From JBBIWA01 sp037439425 (lineage in GTDB: Bacteria; Acidobacteriota; Blastocatellia; RBC074), in assembly GCA_037439425.1 (NCBI GenBank), contig JBBIWA010000105.1, positions 1 to 14,644 of the forward strand: 14,644 bases of DNA, written 5' to 3'. Positions 1 through 7,736 of this stretch are shown piece after piece (within the stretch, counting starts at the first letter, position 1; each line of letters opens with the position of its first letter). A program made the position numbers and the translations under genes. Under the pieces are notes generated by a model. It did no database searches, was not told the origin of the DNA, and saw only the letters and a program-made list of their open reading frames with translations.

Positions 1-76
1 TCAATTGGCAATTCTCCATCCAATCGGCTCGTTCCAAACTCAATTCGCATTATGTCACTGTTCAATCTGACAATAA

Positions 77-406
77 AAAGTTTGCGGAAACTTAATTTAC
101 AATGTAGTTAGCGATCTTCACTGCGCTCTACACAATCCCAGGGCTTTAGCTCCGATCATTGCTGCCTGCTAGACTATTGGCCGATTGATTATTGACCCGC
201 CCGCTGTGGAGTTGCCTCAGCTCAACCTGAGCGCGATGGCGAGGCTTGAGTTCTGGCGGTTGATTGCAGCACAGTAGCATCAACTGCTACCATTCACCAT
301 TGGAGCCACGATCCTTTCCATCGCTGGAGTAGTGGTTTCATATCCGCTGATGCTCTATTTGCTGCGCGCTGGAGCGGTGCGCGTCAGGTGCATCACTTGC
401 GCCTGA
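77..406 (+). pseudogene. Decayed C-terminal part of a DUF2062-like membrane protein gene
   Basis: One frame from 77 to the TGA at 404-406 reads as a plausible protein interrupted by two TAG codons, at 170-172 and 275-277. Before the first stop it reads NPRALAPIIAAC. Between the stops come TIGRLIIDPP and, later, LEFWRLIAAQ. After the second stop comes a hydrophobic helix, LLPFTIGATILSIAGVVVSY, and a basic tail. From memory, DUF2062 proteins have an NP(W)T..P.Y.A....G segment, a loop, then a W.LL.PF..GS..L helix near the C-terminus, and the order here matches. Each TAG is one change from TGG and sits where an aromatic residue would fit. No start codon, ribosome site or N-terminal half is visible; a TAA at 74-76 closes the frame. 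It ends 24 nt before the TPR gene, so the two may once have been co-transcribed. The family assignment rests on recalled motifs and is moderate. Confidence 0.5.
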
Positions 407-430
407 ATCAACTACTGAAAAGGATTGACG

Positions 431-2188
431 ATGCACTACTTTCACAGACGTTCCCTCAGCGAGCTGAACTTTATAGAACTTTGGCTAGTCGCCTCACTTT
501 TTCTCTTGTGGGCTTTCAGCCTCAATGCTGTGGCGCAGCAGCCTGCGCCACGCGACGAAAGCAAGTTGCCACTCTCACAGCGGTCGCAGGTGACGCTAGC
601 CGACCTCAACATCGAGATCGGCGTTGACAGGCGTGTAATCGTGATGATGGCGGCGCTTAACCTGGCAGGCTACGATTACGAACCTGGCAATCGCCCGCTC
701 TCGGCTCTGCGGCAGCAGGTGCGCGAAGACCTGAAGGAGACAGACCCGGCGCTTGTGCGCAAGCTGCGCGATCATTTCCTGGCTCATCGTAAAGGAAAGA
801 CGGACGCTGCCGCTGTCGCTCCTTACCTCAGCCTGGCGCTGGCGCTGGCGGAGTTGCCCAGCTTCTCGATTGAGACCGATCCGGAAAGGCTGCCTCAAGA
901 TGTGCAGGAGATTCTCGACTTCGCGCCGCTTTTGGAAGAGTTCTATCGCGCAACTGGTTTCTCTCGGCTCCTCCCCAAGTACGTCGCTCAGTATGAGCAG
1001 GCAGCGCAAGATTACCTACCAGCAACAGTTCAAGCCGTGAAAGCGGTGATCAGTTACCTGCACACGGAGCCGATCCTTGAGCTTCCCCCGCTTTACGCCC
1101 CGCGGCCGAGGACTCAGCCGGGCGAGAAGAGAGAGCCTGCGCTCCGGCTGCCGATGCGCGAGCGGCGTTTTATCGTGGCACCTGACCTGCTCAATGCCAC
1201 TGGAGCTGCCAACCTGCGCGTGATCCGCGATACCTACTTCCTGCTGCTTGGGCCGGCCTCTGAACCCAGCCCTGATGCGGCGCGGCGTGCCTTCCTCCGT
1301 TTCGTCATTGATCCGCTGACTGAACGCCGCGTCAAAGAAGTGGCTGCTATCAGAGAGCCATTGAAAAAGCTACTCGAAGCACGCGGTGACAAAGTTGATC
1401 CCGAATACAAAGAGAGCGCTTATTACCTGATCACCGATTCACTGGTACGGGCAGCGGATGCGCGGATGATGGTACTGAATATGGCGACGCGCCGGAAATA
1501 CGAAGAACAGGATGCAATCTATGATCTAAGCATCGCCTACGAGCGCGGAGCCGTGCTCGCTTTTCACTTCTACGATCAGATCTCCGCCTTCGAGCGCGTG
1601 GGGATCAACTTGCAAGATTACTTTACGGCCCTCCTGGAGAAGATCGATTTTGAGCGCGAAGAGAAACGGCTCGATGAGTACGCTCAGCGGCTGGCTCGCT
1701 ATAAGCAGGCGCGCTTCGAGTTGATCAACACACCGCCGCCAACCACGATTTCAGATGCTGATGAGCAGATCGTGGCGCGCCTCCTCGAAGCCGATCGGTT
1801 AATCAAAGAGCGCAAGTACGCCGATGCGCGCGCCATTCTAGAAACCGTTCGCAAAGAGCGCCCCAACAATGCGCGCGTGCTCTTTGGCCTGGCTGAAGTA
1901 GGCAGCAAGCAGGCCAGTCTGATCACTGATCCTGATCAACTGGAAGTAGAATTGTACGCAGCGGTCGAATTCTACCGCCTGGCAGCGCGCAACGCTTCGC
2001 CGGAGACCGAAAAATGGCTGGCCCAGCGCAGTTATGTGGCTGCCGGAAAGATCCTGGATTTCCTCGGACACCACGAAGATGCCGCAGCAGCTTTTGATCT
2101 GGCGATCAAATTAGGCGATGTGCCTCAAGGAGCTTATCAGGAAGCGCTCAAAGTGAAGCAGCAATTAGAGCAAAAACCTAAACCGTAA
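431..2188 (+). CDS. Exported TPR-containing protein of unknown function
   Basis: Predicted 585-residue envelope or periplasmic protein. I chose ATG 431 rather than the in-frame TTG at 425 because AAGGA at 419-423 sits 7 nt before the ATG. The N-terminus is a signal peptide: basic HRR at residues 5-7, a hydrophobic core at about 17-31 and a likely AVA|QQ cleavage after residue 35. The first 400 or so mature residues are helical and charged, with a proline-rich stretch near 220-240; I recognise no catalytic motif. The last 140 or so residues look like two or three degenerate tetratricopeptide repeats (LLEADRLIKERKYADARAIL; later GHHEDAAAAFDLAIKLGD), which usually serve as protein-binding scaffolds. 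No functional partner is evident: the upstream neighbour is a pseudogene and the downstream genes converge on it. Proteins of this build seem common in Acidobacteriota, but that is recollection. Function unknown. Confidence 0.85.
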   Translation: MHYFHRRSLSELNFIELWLVASLFLLWAFSLNAVAQQPAPRDESKLPLSQRSQVTLADLNIEIGVDRRVIVMMAALNLAGYDYEPGNRPLSALRQQVREDLKETDPALVRKLRDHFLAHRKGKTDAAAVAPYLSLALALAELPSFSIETDPERLPQDVQEILDFAPLLEEFYRATGFSRLLPKYVAQYEQAAQDYLPATVQAVKAVISYLHTEPILELPPLYAPRPRTQPGEKREPALRLPMRERRFIVAPDLLNATGAANLRVIRDTYFLLLGPASEPSPDAARRAFLRFVIDPLTERRVKEVAAIREPLKKLLEARGDKVDPEYKESAYYLITDSLVRAADARMMVLNMATRRKYEEQDAIYDLSIAYERGAVLAFHFYDQISAFERVGINLQDYFTALLEKIDFEREEKRLDEYAQRLARYKQARFELINTPPPTTISDADEQIVARLLEADRLIKERKYADARAILETVRKERPNNARVLFGLAEVGSKQASLITDPDQLEVELYAAVEFYRLAARNASPETEKWLAQRSYVAAGKILDFLGHHEDAAAAFDLAIKLGDVPQGAYQEALKVKQQLEQKPKP

Positions 2189-2696
2189 CTGGTGAGGAAC
2201 TAACAGGCCAATGTTCAGCCCACCACGATCAGCAGAGTGTGAATAGATCGCAGGGCTATGGCACTCCGGTTACGCCATCCGTAGTTGTCAGGCCTCAGTC
2301 TCCAGTAACAGTCTCTTCACCCGACAGAAAATCGCTATAGGCATTGATCACGGTGAGAAGAAAGCTTGGTATAGTCTGTGTTTTCCCGCCAAGCCGGTAA
2401 GCAGACCATTGGTCCATCAAAAACTATTCTGACCGCCTGAACGTCGACAGGCTAGCTCTCCGACTGCAGGCTGCCTCTGCCCAACAGGCCTCACTTGGCA
2501 TAGTGAAAAGGCAAGGTGTGGAAAGCTCTCTCTTCATCTTTGCTCATCAGTTCTCGCTTGAGGAGCCACAAATTGTTTACACGGACTATGGGCTGATGTG
2601 TTCCCCCCCATGGATAGCCCGTTTGAGTGCATCTTCCATTATTTTCAAAGGACCCTGTCCGTGGATTCAGGCCAACAGTTTGCCCAACACATTTCC
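2189..2696. other. Intergenic region between convergent genes; no gene recognised
   Basis: About 500 bases between the stop of the TPR gene (+) and the stop of npdG (-). Open frames here, including a 111-codon minus-strand frame that runs into npdG, have no recognisable domain, no ribosome site and an arginine, serine and histidine-rich composition typical of chance frames. I see no strong hairpin followed by a T-run, so neither gene has an obvious intrinsic terminator here. Confidence 0.6.
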
Positions 2697-3374
2697 TCAG
2701 GGTGTGATCCCGGTGATGCGAATTCCAGCATGCCCCTTGTAGCGCATATTGAGACCGATCAGGAGCGCGGTCAGGGCTTCCACGGTGCGCGAGTTGGCTA
2801 GCGCGCCGCCGTCCAGATAACGGCAATTCGGAATGGCCTCTACCAGCGGGCGGAGGCGCGTTTTAGCTTCTTTGCTGTCCCCGCAAACGATGACATCGCA
2901 ATCAACCTCGTGCGCCAGATCGGCCAGCGCCACTGCCGAGATGTTGTGAAAAGCTGAAACGACTTCCACCCCCGCAGGCGCCAGTTCAGCGCACTGCTCA
3001 GCCGCTGATCCAACCCAGACTCCAAGCACGCGCGTGGGAGGCCCGCCCACGGCTGGTTCCAAAGGCACGGTTACATCAATCAGCACAGTGCCCGGTTTGA
3101 GATGATCGCGAATGCTCTTGAGTGTGGCAATCTGAGCTGCGAAAGGAACCGAAAGCACGACGAGAGGGGCGCTGGCTGCCGCCTCAGCATTAACCGCGCC
3201 TGCGATTGCCACACTGCCACCGAGCCTGGCACGCATCTCTTCAGCCGCTGCCGCTGCGCGCGCGGCATCGCGCGAGCCAATAATGATTTCGTATCCAGCG
3301 CGCGCCCAGCGTAGCGCGAGTCCTCGCCCCTGATCCCCTGTGCCTCCGATTACTGCTATGCGTCGATTGCTCAT
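2697..3374 (-). CDS. npdG: NADPH-dependent F420 reductase (F420H2:NADP oxidoreductase)
   Basis: A 225-residue cytosolic enzyme that moves hydride between reduced deazaflavin F420 and NADP+. ATG 3374 is preferred over an in-frame GTG at 3380 because AGAGAGGG lies 8 nt before the ATG and only 2 nt before the GTG. The N-terminus is a Rossmann fold with IGGTGDQGRG at residues 9-18, then GSR at 33-35, the Ser-Arg pair used for the NADP 2'-phosphate in archaeal Fno. The C-terminal part carries SAFHNISA, DVIVCGD, LDGGALANSRTVEALTALLI and a glycine-rich end, all in the order I recall for the TIGR01915/Fno family. Length is normal. It lies 36 nt downstream of the aminotransferase gene on the same strand, so the two are probably co-transcribed. 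No other F420 gene is visible. A related NADP-binding oxidoreductase not using F420 is the main alternative. Confidence 0.85.
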   Translation of the reverse strand: MSNRRIAVIGGTGDQGRGLALRWARAGYEIIIGSRDAARAAAAAEEMRARLGGSVAIAGAVNAEAAASAPLVVLSVPFAAQIATLKSIRDHLKPGTVLIDVTVPLEPAVGGPPTRVLGVWVGSAAEQCAELAPAGVEVVSAFHNISAVALADLAHEVDCDVIVCGDSKEAKTRLRPLVEAIPNCRYLDGGALANSRTVEALTALLIGLNMRYKGHAGIRITGITP

Positions 3375-3410
3375 ACTCACAGCCCTCTCTGCCTGCTGAT
3401 GGATTAACCA

Positions 3411-4592
3411 CTATAGACCAGCCTCACCCAGAAACGATTTAATCCCCCGCACTGCCTGCTGAATCCGCTGTTCATTCTCCACCAGGGCAAAGCGCACATA
3501 GCCTTCGCCACCTGCGCCAAAGCCGATGCCAGGGGAGACAGCCACCTTAGCGCGCGCGAGCATCTGCCTGGCAAATTCGAGCGAGCCGAGTGAGGCTAAC
3601 GGCTCCGGGATGCGCGCCCAGACAAACATCGTCCCTTTTGGGGAAGGCACCTGCCAGCCCGCCGCTGCCAGCCCGCGAATCAAAACATCACGGCGGTGGC
3701 GATAGGTGTTGACAGGCACCAGATGGTCGCAGTCGCGCAGCGCGATAATTGCGGCAATCTGAATTGGCTGGAAGATCCCGTAATCGAGATAGCTTTTGAG
3801 TCGCGCCAGCGCCGCCACCACCTGCGCATTGCCGACGCAAAAGCCGACGCGCCATCCGGCCATCGAGTAGCTTTTGGACATGGAGAACATCTCAACCGCG
3901 ACTTCCTTCGCCCCTTGCACTTCAAAGATGCTCGGCGCGCGATAGCCATCGAAAACCAGATCCGCATAGGCGAAATCATGAATGATCAGCCAGCCGCGTG
4001 CGCGTGCCAGCGCGACCACCTCTTCAAAGAAGTCGCGATCAACGCAAACCCCAGTTGGATTGTGTGGAAACGAGAGCACGAGCAGCTTCGGTTGTTGTGA
4101 TGCGGGATAGTCGAGCCGGCGCAGCGCGCCTAAAAATTCCTCTGCCCCCTCATTGATCGGCACTTTGATCAGCTCGCAGCCCGCAATCGTGGCAGCGAAA
4201 GAATGGATCGGATAGCTCGGATCGGGCACAATCACGCGGTCACCCGGCTCCACCAACGCCAGTACCAGATGTGAAAAACCTTCCTTGGCGCCGATAGTCA
4301 CGATAGCTTCAGTTTCTGGATCAATCTCAACATCAAAACGGCGCGCGTACCAGCGCGCTATTTCCAGCCGCAGATTTGGAATCCCACGCGAAGCCGAATA
4401 ACGATGATTGCGCGGGTTGCGTGCTGCCTCGATCAATTTATCCACAATCGGGTCAGGCGTCGCCAGGTCAGGATTGCCCATGCCGAGATCAATAATATCT
4501 TCTCCCCGGCGACGAGCTTCTATTTTCAGTTGATTGATTACCGCAAAGACGTAAGGCGGAAGTTTTTCAATTAGCGGGAATCGGTAGTTCAT
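3411..4592 (-). CDS. alaC: AlaC-type PLP aminotransferase (glutamate-pyruvate class)
   Basis: A 393-residue fold-type I, PLP-dependent aminotransferase. The best match from memory is E. coli AlaC, which makes alanine from pyruvate and glutamate; near-identical stretches include PPYVF, RRRGEDIIDLGMGNPDLATP, YSASRGIP.LR, EAIVTIGAKEG and MAGWRVGF. Catalytic landmarks: N178 in HNPTG, D206 and Y209 in HDFAYAD (pyridine-nitrogen and ring contacts), Schiff-base K240 in SMSKSYSMAGWR, and the substrate-carboxylate Arg in YVRFALVEN near the C-terminus. The length is usual for the family. A purine-rich GAGAGG lies upstream of the ATG but is rather distant (about 14 nt). It is the first gene of an apparent alaC-npdG pair. 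LL-diaminopimelate aminotransferases are close relatives, so a lysine-pathway role cannot be excluded from sequence alone. Confidence 0.88.
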   Translation of the reverse strand: MNYRFPLIEKLPPYVFAVINQLKIEARRRGEDIIDLGMGNPDLATPDPIVDKLIEAARNPRNHRYSASRGIPNLRLEIARWYARRFDVEIDPETEAIVTIGAKEGFSHLVLALVEPGDRVIVPDPSYPIHSFAATIAGCELIKVPINEGAEEFLGALRRLDYPASQQPKLLVLSFPHNPTGVCVDRDFFEEVVALARARGWLIIHDFAYADLVFDGYRAPSIFEVQGAKEVAVEMFSMSKSYSMAGWRVGFCVGNAQVVAALARLKSYLDYGIFQPIQIAAIIALRDCDHLVPVNTYRHRRDVLIRGLAAAGWQVPSPKGTMFVWARIPEPLASLGSLEFARQMLARAKVAVSPGIGFGAGGEGYVRFALVENEQRIQQAVRGIKSFLGEAGL

Positions 4593-5149
4593 AGTCGTAG
4601 CTCACACCTCTCTAAAATCCGAAGCCGGGATTATAGATGGAAAGGCGGGATTATTCCACATGGCCAGCTTCGGCGCGGCTGCCCCGAAGCTGGCCGACAT
4701 TAAGATAGGAGAGTGATCAGAGAAGAGTTCACCGGTTCTGACTTTAAACTCTTACCGCCTCTCCCTTCCCGTACGTCCCAACTAGGCGCGATGATTGGCC
4801 AGTCTGACCCACACGTGACTTTACGGTAAAACCAGCCTGAAAGCAGGAAAGCAAAAATCAACGCCCATGACAAGCAGGCCACCAGCTTGAGTTACCGCAG
4901 CCATTGGATCATAGCCTGCAGGAAGGGAGAACATGCGGGTTGAGAATCAACAGCAGCATCGAGAGCGGACCGAAAGAGAGGTTAAAGGCACTCCCTCGAG
5001 GCCGGTCAAGCGGTGGCTGTTAACGCTGAGCGCACCGCGAACTGAGCTTTGAGTTTGAGCCAATAAAGAGGAAGAGATCAGCCACATGGGCTTGCCGCAA
5101 TTTCTTTACGGCACCTCGCTTCAGGTTCCTTCAGGGTCCCCAATCAAGC
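4593..5149. other. Intergenic region between two minus-strand genes; no gene recognised
   Basis: About 560 bases lie between the 3' end of the S55 gene and the start of alaC. It must hold the alaC promoter, which I cannot place with confidence. The only clear structure is the inverted repeat at 4662-4695. On the minus strand, around 4780-4990, short hydrophobic stretches appear in different frames separated by stops (for example FGPLSMLLLILNPHVL at about 4920-4970). They could be the last traces of a membrane protein gene, but I cannot name a family. Confidence 0.5.
4662..4695. repeat. Perfect 12-bp inverted repeat, hairpin-forming
   Basis: GGCCAGCTTCGG (4662-4673) and its exact complement CCGAAGCTGGCC (4684-4695) flank a 10-nt loop. 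The stem is GC-rich and would be stable in RNA or DNA. No run of T follows on either strand, so it is not a canonical intrinsic terminator, although it could stop or stabilise the transcript of the S55 gene that ends 455 nt away on the minus strand. It may instead be an interspersed palindromic element. Confidence 0.7.
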
Positions 5150-6994
5150 TCACTCGGCGATGACTTTCACAGTCAACGTCCGTTGCCCTGAGATCACAAA
5201 CTCGGCAGGCGGCAGCTCTTTCTCAAAGAGGGTGGTCGAATTGGTGAGCACATATCCACCTGCGGTTCGATCTGAACCAAGCGTGGCCAGCACTGAGGGC
5301 GGCAGGCTCGGTAACTCTTCATTGTTAATGGCCGCGCCCGTTTCGGCGCGCGCGAGCCTGACATAGAGTCGGTCAGATTTGCGCATGCGATTAATCTCGC
5401 GGACTAACTGCCCCAGCGATTTGGGCGTAAAGCCCGTCCGGGGCTCGGTCGCCTGAATTGATGGTCCATCCCCGACAATGATTTGCAACGGTCCGAGCGG
5501 CGCATCGGCCGGGATCTCAATGGGAATCCGCTCAACGTATTCACCGCCGCTTTCCGTGCGCGCAAAGGCCTGCACTTCAATCTTCTCACCACGCTTGACC
5601 TCAGTCCGATTGATCCAGAGCCGGTCGAGTTTCCCCGTATTGCGCGCATCCTCTGACACGATGTCGAGCGAGATCCGTTCGATGACCAGATCGCTGAAGC
5701 CACTATTGAGCAAAACATTGATAGGCTGCGAAAAAGAGAAAGCTGCCGCTAGAGGCGCATTGACTGAAGTCGAGAGGCGATTCTCGAGCTGGATCTCCGG
5801 TTGCCCCTTCACAGCGATCCGGCCTCGCAAATGCAGCGTGGAATCACCCACCATGCGCTCGGTGGAACTGATCGTCGCCAGCGTGGTCATCTGCAGCAGA
5901 ATCGGGGTCAGGAAGCGATCCGAGACCACTTCAAACCGATAGCTCTGCCTCCCACCACGACTGGTGCGCAGACGGATCTCGACCGGGATCAAGCGCGGTT
6001 CGACCCCCAGTTCGCCGTAAATGCCAGTTGAGCGATCTCCGCGCACCGCACCAACCATCGCAGCCGGAACGGTCAGCTTGAAAGAGTTAGCTGAACTCGA
6101 CATGACGGTGACGACTTCGCCTTCATTCATCGGCAGGTCTGACACGCCCAGCGAAAGCAAGGGATGGCCAAAAGCATAAATCCGGTTCTGGTCCCGATAG
6201 GTAACTGTTCCGCTGACAGCAATGGAAAAGTCTCCGCGCACCAGCGGGACCACAATGGTCGAGCCCGGTTTCAAAGTATGCTCATCTGCTTTCTTGAGCC
6301 CATCCATTCCCGCGGCGCTCGCGGCTCCGGCTACTGGCAGCAAACCCCACTCCCGGAATTGCGGCGCAAAGCGCGCGATGACCGAAGGCGGTATCCCGGT
6401 AATGGCTAGCGGCGCCGCAATCGGAGCCAGCACCTGCCCGGCAGGTGCAGCCGCAATTTGCCTTCCAGCCTGCGCTGGTCCGTTGGCGAAAGCTGCAAAC
6501 TCAGGTGAATGCTCATTAAAAGCGATCTCAGAAAATGAGACTGGCCGGGGCCGATCGGTAGGGTTGCCGTCTTTGGCCGGGCGCTGCTCGAAGACTTCGA
6601 TCATCTGCTGAATCGGAGTGATACCAGCGATCGGGTCTTTGGCGAAGAGATAACCGAAAGCAATCGCCCCGAGCAATCTCCCGTTGATGTAAACCGGGCT
6701 GCCGCTCATGCCCCCGAAGACTCCCGTATGCTCCAGCTCTGGGCCCAACAACTTGGCGATAATGGCGCTCTGCTGAGGATTCGGGAAGCCTTTGAGCACG
6801 CCCAGAATTTCGACCCCAAAAGCTTTAGGCTCGCTGCCCTCAAAGACGGTATAGCCCACGGCGCGCATCCCTGGCTTCACCTCTTCCAGCGGAAAGAACT
6901 GATCACTACGGGCAGAGCTGTTTGAGGCGGCTTGGCCTGAAGCGCCTACACTCAGGCCGGCGAGAAGCAGGATCAGAAAAACCAGGCGTAACAT
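5150..6994 (-). CDS. Exported protein with SpoIVB-type peptidase S55 motifs
   Basis: A 614-residue predicted exported protein. Residues 1-21 form a signal peptide (hydrophobic LVFLILLLAGLSVGASG, then QA). The S55 signature GGMSGSPVYINGRLLGA (94-110), with the candidate nucleophile Ser in GMSGSP, continues to DPIAGITPIQQM. A second signature, YAFGHPLLSLGVSDLPM (273-289), supplies the candidate catalytic His277. In B. subtilis SpoIVB the His motif precedes the Ser motif; here the order is reversed, with an Ala/Pro-rich linker (about 137-225) between. The C-terminal 300 residues look beta-rich, consistent with surface or periplasmic interaction domains, and I recognise no named domain. There is no visible PDZ domain. 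AAAGGAG lies 13 nt before the ATG, a long but usable spacing. It diverges from mobA. Homologues may be outer-surface or periplasmic serine proteases; substrate unknown. Confidence 0.8.
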   Translation of the reverse strand: MLRLVFLILLLAGLSVGASGQAASNSSARSDQFFPLEEVKPGMRAVGYTVFEGSEPKAFGVEILGVLKGFPNPQQSAIIAKLLGPELEHTGVFGGMSGSPVYINGRLLGAIAFGYLFAKDPIAGITPIQQMIEVFEQRPAKDGNPTDRPRPVSFSEIAFNEHSPEFAAFANGPAQAGRQIAAAPAGQVLAPIAAPLAITGIPPSVIARFAPQFREWGLLPVAGAASAAGMDGLKKADEHTLKPGSTIVVPLVRGDFSIAVSGTVTYRDQNRIYAFGHPLLSLGVSDLPMNEGEVVTVMSSSANSFKLTVPAAMVGAVRGDRSTGIYGELGVEPRLIPVEIRLRTSRGGRQSYRFEVVSDRFLTPILLQMTTLATISSTERMVGDSTLHLRGRIAVKGQPEIQLENRLSTSVNAPLAAAFSFSQPINVLLNSGFSDLVIERISLDIVSEDARNTGKLDRLWINRTEVKRGEKIEVQAFARTESGGEYVERIPIEIPADAPLGPLQIIVGDGPSIQATEPRTGFTPKSLGQLVREINRMRKSDRLYVRLARAETGAAINNEELPSLPPSVLATLGSDRTAGGYVLTNSTTLFEKELPPAEFVISGQRTLTVKVIAE

Positions 6995-7109
6995 AGCTAT
7001 CAGCGTACTCCTTTGCGCGAAACTCTCTTAGATTGCTATGATCTGCGCAGCAGCAATCCTGGCGTTCAATATACCACAGAATAAGCTGCGGAGATACAGG
7101 GGCTGAGAA

Positions 7110-7736
7110 ATGGAAATGATCGGGTTTATCCAGGCAGGGGGAGAGAGCTCCCGGATGGGGGAAGACAAAGCCTGGCTGCGGCTGGCTGGCCGTCCAATGA
7201 TCGAGCACGTACTGGCTGCCGCGCAGCCAGTTGCCCCTAGCCTGGCCATCGTGATCAAGGCGGCCAATACGCAGGCTGAACGCTACGCTCAATTGGCCTC
7301 GCAGTGGAAGGCGCAGTTACTCTATGATCGGTATGATCACTGCGGCCCCCTCGGTGGCATCGCTACCGCCTTGGCGCACTGCGGGGCCGGCCAGTCGGCA
7401 CTGATTTTGGCCTGCGACTTGCCGTTTGTGACGGCAGAGCTGTTAGCCTCTCTGTCTCAGGAGCATCAATCCGGAGCTTATGACGTAACCGTCCCACTCG
7501 ATCAATCAGGCCGCTTACAACCGCTGGCCGCCATCTATGCTTATTCTTGCCGCCGGATCGTCGAGCAGATGCTAGCTAAGGATGAATTGAGAGTTGACCG
7601 GCTTTATCAACGTGTGAAGACCAATCAAGTTGACTTCAGCCTGCTAGCCCATCTGCCAGGCGCAGAACGTTTCTTCATGAATATCAACACGCCGGAAGAT
7701 TACTGCGCTGCTGCAGGACAATGGAAGCCAGGATGA
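7110..7736 (+). CDS. mobA: Molybdenum cofactor guanylyltransferase
   Basis: A 208-residue cytosolic nucleotidyltransferase that transfers GMP from GTP to Mo-molybdopterin, making the guanine dinucleotide cofactor for DMSO-reductase-family enzymes. The N-terminal GTP-binding motif is QAGGESSRMGEDK (8-20), with Q where Leu is more usual. It is followed by CGPLGGIATAL (78-88), the metal-binding CDLPFV (102-107, D103), LQPLAAIY and the C-terminal NINTPEDY. AGGGG at 7098-7102 is 7 nt before ATG 7110 and favours it over ATG 7116. Length is typical. Its stop codon abuts that of the convergent hpnE. A weak -10-like TATGAT at 7037-7042 lies in the 115-bp divergent spacer with the S55 gene, without a convincing -35. 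A MobA-like CTP-using homologue (MocA) is less likely given the motifs. No other molybdenum-cofactor gene is in view. Confidence 0.9.
   Translation: MEMIGFIQAGGESSRMGEDKAWLRLAGRPMIEHVLAAAQPVAPSLAIVIKAANTQAERYAQLASQWKAQLLYDRYDHCGPLGGIATALAHCGAGQSALILACDLPFVTAELLASLSQEHQSGAYDVTVPLDQSGRLQPLAAIYAYSCRRIVEQMLAKDELRVDRLYQRVKTNQVDFSLLAHLPGAERFFMNINTPEDYCAAAGQWKPG

Noticed and set aside
170..277. Programmed amber read-through or recoding (such as pyrrolysine) in the DUF2062-like frame
   Set aside because: No start codon or N-terminal half remains, no recoding machinery is visible, and TAG ends hpnD normally in this window. Ordinary decay explains both stops.
2491..2826. 111-codon minus-strand frame overlapping the 3' end of npdG
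   Set aside because: It overlaps a clear gene in another frame, has chance-like Arg/His/Ser composition and carries no recognisable motif.
4700..4882. 60-codon minus-strand frame with a hydrophobic N-terminus, a possible small membrane protein
   Set aside because: It has no ribosome site and an unremarkable second half. Neighbouring frames show similar hydrophobic scraps with stops, so it is better seen as chance or as debris of an older gene.
6995..7109. Sigma-70-type promoter for mobA around TATGAT (7037-7042)
   Set aside because: The only -35-like string nearby (TTTGCG) is poor and about 19 nt away. This is too weak to list as a feature.
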